Source: an uncultured Thermomicrobiales bacterium (GTDB taxonomy: Bacteria > Chloroflexota > Chloroflexia > Thermomicrobiales > UBA6265). Taken from it: 7,628 nucleotides of DNA. Position 1 is the stretch's first letter; each line of letters begins with the position of its first letter. Below are positions 4,650-7,628 of this stretch, one piece after another. The stretch lies in assembly GCA_902806395.1 (NCBI GenBank), contig CADCWH010000066.1, positions 1 to 7,628 on the forward strand, given 5' to 3'. Below the pieces are notes generated by a model. The model saw only the letters and a list, made by a program, of their open reading frames with translations, made no database searches and was not told the origin of the DNA. The translations under genes were made by a program, and so were the position numbers.

Positions 4650-7601
4650 ATGCAGATCCGCGGCTGGCACATCGACGGGTTCGGCGTCCTCCACGACTAC
4701 CGAGTGGAGGACATCCCCGCTGGCCTGACCGTGTTCTCCGGTCCGAACGAGGCCGGGAAGAGCACCTTACTCGCCTTCATCCGGGGAATGCTGTTCGGCT
4801 TCGTCCCGGGACCAGGCGGCGTCGACACGTACCCTCCATTGCGCGGAGGGCACCACGGCGGTCAAATCACCCTGGCCGACGGGGAAGGTGCCACCTACGT
4901 CGTCGCGCGCACCGGGACACGGCGCGGTGCGCGCATCACCCGCGACGGCGAGCCGATGCCGGACGACACGCTTGCTTCCCTGCTGGGGGGGACGGACCGC
5001 CACCTCTTCGACGCAGTGTTCGCTTTCAATCTGGCCGATCTCCAAGCATTGGAACACCTCGGACATGCCGAGATCCAGGAACACCTCACCCTCACCGGCA
5101 TCGCCGGTGCGGCCCGGTCTCCTGCCCAGGCCATCCGGTCTCTCGCCGCTCGCCGGGCTGCCTTGGGCACTGACGGTCGCCTCGCGGGTCGGGCCGACCG
5201 GGGTCAGGACCCGTTGGCCGACGTCACGGCTCGCCTCGCCCGCGCCCGTGAGGCGTTGGTGGCCTACGACGACGTGCGAGTGGCCGAGCGTGAGGCCGGG
5301 GAACGGATCGCGTCTCTCGATGCCGCCCTCCGCGCCGCCCGTGCGGAGCGGGACGAGGCATCACTCGCCCTGCGGCTTTGGCCCGCCTGGCGGTCCCGCC
5401 AGGAGGCTGAAGCCGCACTGGACGAGGTGCCGGATGTGGATCCGGTCGCCGATCAGGCGGAGCAGATCGACGGGCTGGTGACGGATATCGCCGACTACGG
5501 GGCCGCAATTGAGCGGTTGGGTTCGGCCGCCGCCCGGCGGGACGAGGCTGCCGCGGCCATCGAAGCACGATTGCGGGACCTCGGCCCGGATTGGGACCGG
5601 TCCCGGCTGCGGGACACGGGCGATACCACCGCCATCCGCCAAGTGGCGGCCGGCTTCGCCGACCGGGTTGAGCGCGCGGAGTTGGCGGCCGAGGCGGCTG
5701 CTCGTGAGGTCCTCGCGGCGCGGGGCCGTGTCACCCGCGAGGTCCGGGAGAGAGCGGAACTGGAATCGGCGATTGCGGCCGGGACCGCAGGTATCGACGA
5801 GGAGGCATTGCTGGGGCGGCAGGCGGCGATCCGCCGGATGCGGGCCCGACGGGCTGACCTGACCAGTGGCATCCTCCAGGTCCAGGTCGCTCGGACGACG
5901 CTGGACGGTTTGGAAGAATTGCGATTCCAGGCCGCGACGTCGCCGGGAACCGGCGGCACCCTGTGGCTTGGTCGCCTCTTGGCCGTCGCCGGGCTCGTCC
6001 TGCTCGCGCTGGCGATCTGGGCCGGCGTGGGAGACGACCTAGCACCAGCTGCAGCCTACGCGGCCGGAGGGATCGTGGCGCTGGTCCTCGGGGCGGCGCT
6101 GATTTCTCAGGTCCGGCGGGGCGAGCGTGACCGGAAAGAGCGGCAGGGGCGCATCGGGGCTCGCTACGCCGCCGCCCTGGCGACGCTGGAGGAGCAGACG
6201 GTGCGGCTCGCGAACGTCCGCACGGGTATGGCGGTCGACGCCGCCGCGGCTGGCTGTAGCCCGGAGCCGACATCGACCGAACTTGAGGAGGCCGACCGCA
6301 AGGCAGCCGACGCCCTCCAGTCGCTCCGTGAAGCCGAGTCCCGTCGCCACGACTTGGACGCCATGGCTGAACGGGTACGGGAAGCCGAGGCTGCCGCCGA
6401 TTCACGGGTGGTGGAGCAGTCGGACCGTGTACGAGAGCGCGACGCCATCGTTGGTGAGTGGAAGGCGTGGCTCTTCACGACCCCCTTGCCATCGACGCTG
6501 CCGCCGCGTGGGATCCTCGCCTTTCTGGATCTGGTCGACAGTGGCCGCCAGCGACTCGAGACGGAGACGGCCGCCATCGAGGACGCATCGACGCTCCAAG
6601 CGACCGTCGAGCGCGTCGAGGGGACGTTGGCCGATGTGTCGGGGAACCTCCGAGCGGGTACGGGCGGATCGACGCATGTCCCGAATGGTGGTGCGGTCCA
6701 TAGCGACGGACCGACGGCGTTCGAACGGGGTGAGCCGACTGTCGAGGCGATCCGGTCGTTGGCGGCTCGCCTGGAGGTAGAGCGCGAGCGACAAGGGCAG
6801 CGCGAGGCACTCCGTGCCGCGATTCGGACCGCCGACGCACAGATGGCGGCGATCGCCACCGATGCCGATCCCGGCCCGATCCGCGACCGGCTCGCTGAGG
6901 GTGATCCCGATCGGTGGCGCGGTCAGATCGATGTCGCGACGTCGGTCGAACGGGAGACGACGGAAGCCCTGGCCACCGCCCGGCGAGAGGCAACTGAGGC
7001 ATCGGTACGCCGACGCGCGCTGGAGGTGTCGACCGAGGTCGCTGACCTGGAGTTGGAACGGAATGCCTTGCTCGCCGAACGGGCGATCGCCCGGCGCGAG
7101 GCAACGGTGCTGGCGATGGCCGAGGGGTTGCTGCGGGAGATGGTCGCCCGCGTAGAGCGGGAACGACAGCCGGAGGTACTGCGCTTGGCCTCCGGACTCT
7201 TCGAGCGGATCACGGACGGCCAGTACCGGCGGGTGTTCCGTGAGGTCGGGGGAGCAGGTGGGCTGGCGATCAAGGCCAACGACGGGTCGGTCCGGCCACC
7301 GGGAGCCCTCAGCCGGGGAACGCTCGAACAGCTCTATCTCGCCCTGCGGCTGGGTCTGGCGGTGGCCTTCGTGCCCCGGGTGGGGAAGCTGCCGCTTGTC
7401 CTCGACGACGTGCTGGTCAACTTCGACCCGGAGCGGGCCCTCGGTGTCGCCCGGGCGCTCCAGGATGTCGCCCGGGATCGTCAGGTGCTGCTGTTCACCT
7501 CCCAGCCCGCGACGGTCGATGTGATGAGGTCCGTCGAGGGCGGAGTGGCGCACTTCGCCATGGCTCGCCACGGCACGGGCGGGGACTGGGTCGACCGGTA
7601 G
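4650..7601 (+). CDS. yhaN: YhaN-like SMC/Rad50-type AAA ATPase with a membrane hairpin
   Basis: A 983-residue homologue of YhaN (COG4717, AAA_27 type), the SbcC/Rad50-like partner of YhaO; the length is normal for the family. The N-terminal lobe has MQIRGWHIDGFG, Walker A GPNEAGKST (31-39), FIRGMLFGF, YPPLRGGHHGG and FAFNLADLQALEHL (Q-loop region). Coiled coil follows from about 190 to 430. Two hydrophobic helices (about 440-460 and 465-486) form a hairpin at the hinge, then a second coiled-coil arm runs to about 850, broken by a Gly/Ser-rich stretch at 668-697. The C-terminal lobe has the signature LSRGTLEQLYLALRL (887-901), Walker B LPLVLDD (914-920) and D-loop NFDPERA. The H-loop region reads FTSQPATV, with Q952 where His is expected. 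One Cys only (C536), so there is no CxxC zinc hook. It should bind and probably hydrolyse ATP, with head dimerisation moving the arms. Anchoring in the membrane and pairing with the inactive YhaO-like protein are inferred. Confidence 0.9.
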   Translation: MQIRGWHIDGFGVLHDYRVEDIPAGLTVFSGPNEAGKSTLLAFIRGMLFGFVPGPGGVDTYPPLRGGHHGGQITLADGEGATYVVARTGTRRGARITRDGEPMPDDTLASLLGGTDRHLFDAVFAFNLADLQALEHLGHAEIQEHLTLTGIAGAARSPAQAIRSLAARRAALGTDGRLAGRADRGQDPLADVTARLARAREALVAYDDVRVAEREAGERIASLDAALRAARAERDEASLALRLWPAWRSRQEAEAALDEVPDVDPVADQAEQIDGLVTDIADYGAAIERLGSAAARRDEAAAAIEARLRDLGPDWDRSRLRDTGDTTAIRQVAAGFADRVERAELAAEAAAREVLAARGRVTREVRERAELESAIAAGTAGIDEEALLGRQAAIRRMRARRADLTSGILQVQVARTTLDGLEELRFQAATSPGTGGTLWLGRLLAVAGLVLLALAIWAGVGDDLAPAAAYAAGGIVALVLGAALISQVRRGERDRKERQGRIGARYAAALATLEEQTVRLANVRTGMAVDAAAAGCSPEPTSTELEEADRKAADALQSLREAESRRHDLDAMAERVREAEAAADSRVVEQSDRVRERDAIVGEWKAWLFTTPLPSTLPPRGILAFLDLVDSGRQRLETETAAIEDASTLQATVERVEGTLADVSGNLRAGTGGSTHVPNGGAVHSDGPTAFERGEPTVEAIRSLAARLEVERERQGQREALRAAIRTADAQMAAIATDADPGPIRDRLAEGDPDRWRGQIDVATSVERETTEALATARREATEASVRRRALEVSTEVADLELERNALLAERAIARREATVLAMAEGLLREMVARVERERQPEVLRLASGLFERITDGQYRRVFREVGGAGGLAIKANDGSVRPPGALSRGTLEQLYLALRLGLAVAFVPRVGKLPLVLDDVLVNFDPERALGVARALQDVARDRQVLLFTSQPATVDVMRSVEGGVAHFAMARHGTGGDWVDR

Positions 7602-7628
7602 CGGCTCGACGCGTGACGGGCTGGCCCC

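Noticed and set aside
5130..6770. Identical octapeptide AIRSLAAR at residues 161-168 and 700-707 of the YhaN-like protein
   Set aside because: Both lie in Ala/Arg/Leu-rich helical regions where such matches arise easily, and flanking residues do not align, so it is not evidence of an internal duplication.
6402..7571. Long open frame on the - strand (389 codons) opposite the 3' part of the YhaN-like gene
   Set aside because: The + strand frame carries clear ATPase motifs across the same bases. The antisense product has no recognisable domain, and long antisense frames are expected in GC-rich coding DNA.
7602..7628. GTG at 7613 as the start of a further gene
   Set aside because: Only five codons are visible before the window ends and no ribosome site precedes it, so it cannot be supported.
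1..7628. tRNA, rRNA, CRISPR arrays, insertion sequences or long repeats
   Set aside because: None seen on either strand: no regularly spaced repeats, transposase-like proteins or terminal inverted repeats, and nearly all bases are in the five protein genes.

Overview
The window is about two-thirds G+C by eye, densely coding, and every gene lies on the + strand. Start codons include GTG, and strong GGAGG-type ribosome sites precede several of them. Protein style (Ala/Arg/Asp-rich, few Lys and Cys) and gene content suggest a high-GC free-living bacterium. A Chloroflexota lineage such as Thermomicrobia fits best from memory, but no marker gene in the window proves it and an actinobacterium cannot be excluded.

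Left part (1-3108): a nutrient-uptake and catabolism cluster. It begins inside a DppB/OppB-type permease (5' end cut off by the window edge). A DppC/OppC-type permease follows after 69 nt, then, after 87 nt, an FAD-dependent amine/amino-acid oxidase of the DAO (sarcosine/glycine oxidase-like) family. The two permeases would form the membrane channel of a dipeptide/oligopeptide-class ABC importer whose binding protein and ATPases must lie outside the window. The oxidase probably acts on the imported compound or a product of it. Both short gaps contain small overlapping ORFs that could couple translation, though they may be chance.

Middle (3109-3357): a 249-nt intergenic region with possible inverted repeats just after the oxidase gene and a plausible sigma-70-type promoter. 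This is the only obvious transcriptional boundary in the window.

Right part (3358-7601): a tightly coupled two-gene unit resembling Bacillus YhaO-YhaN, relatives of the SbcD-SbcC / Mre11-Rad50 DNA-processing complexes. The first gene keeps the Mre11/YhaO fold outline but has lost essentially all metal-binding motifs, so it looks like a catalytically dead phosphoesterase. The second is a 983-residue SMC/Rad50-like ATPase with intact Walker A, signature and Walker B motifs. It carries a Gln where the H-loop His is expected, a two-helix membrane hairpin between its coiled-coil arms, and no zinc hook. Together they suggest a membrane-tethered SbcCD-like complex without nuclease activity, and this is the most interesting content of the window. 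The last 27 nt (7602-7628) show no supportable gene.
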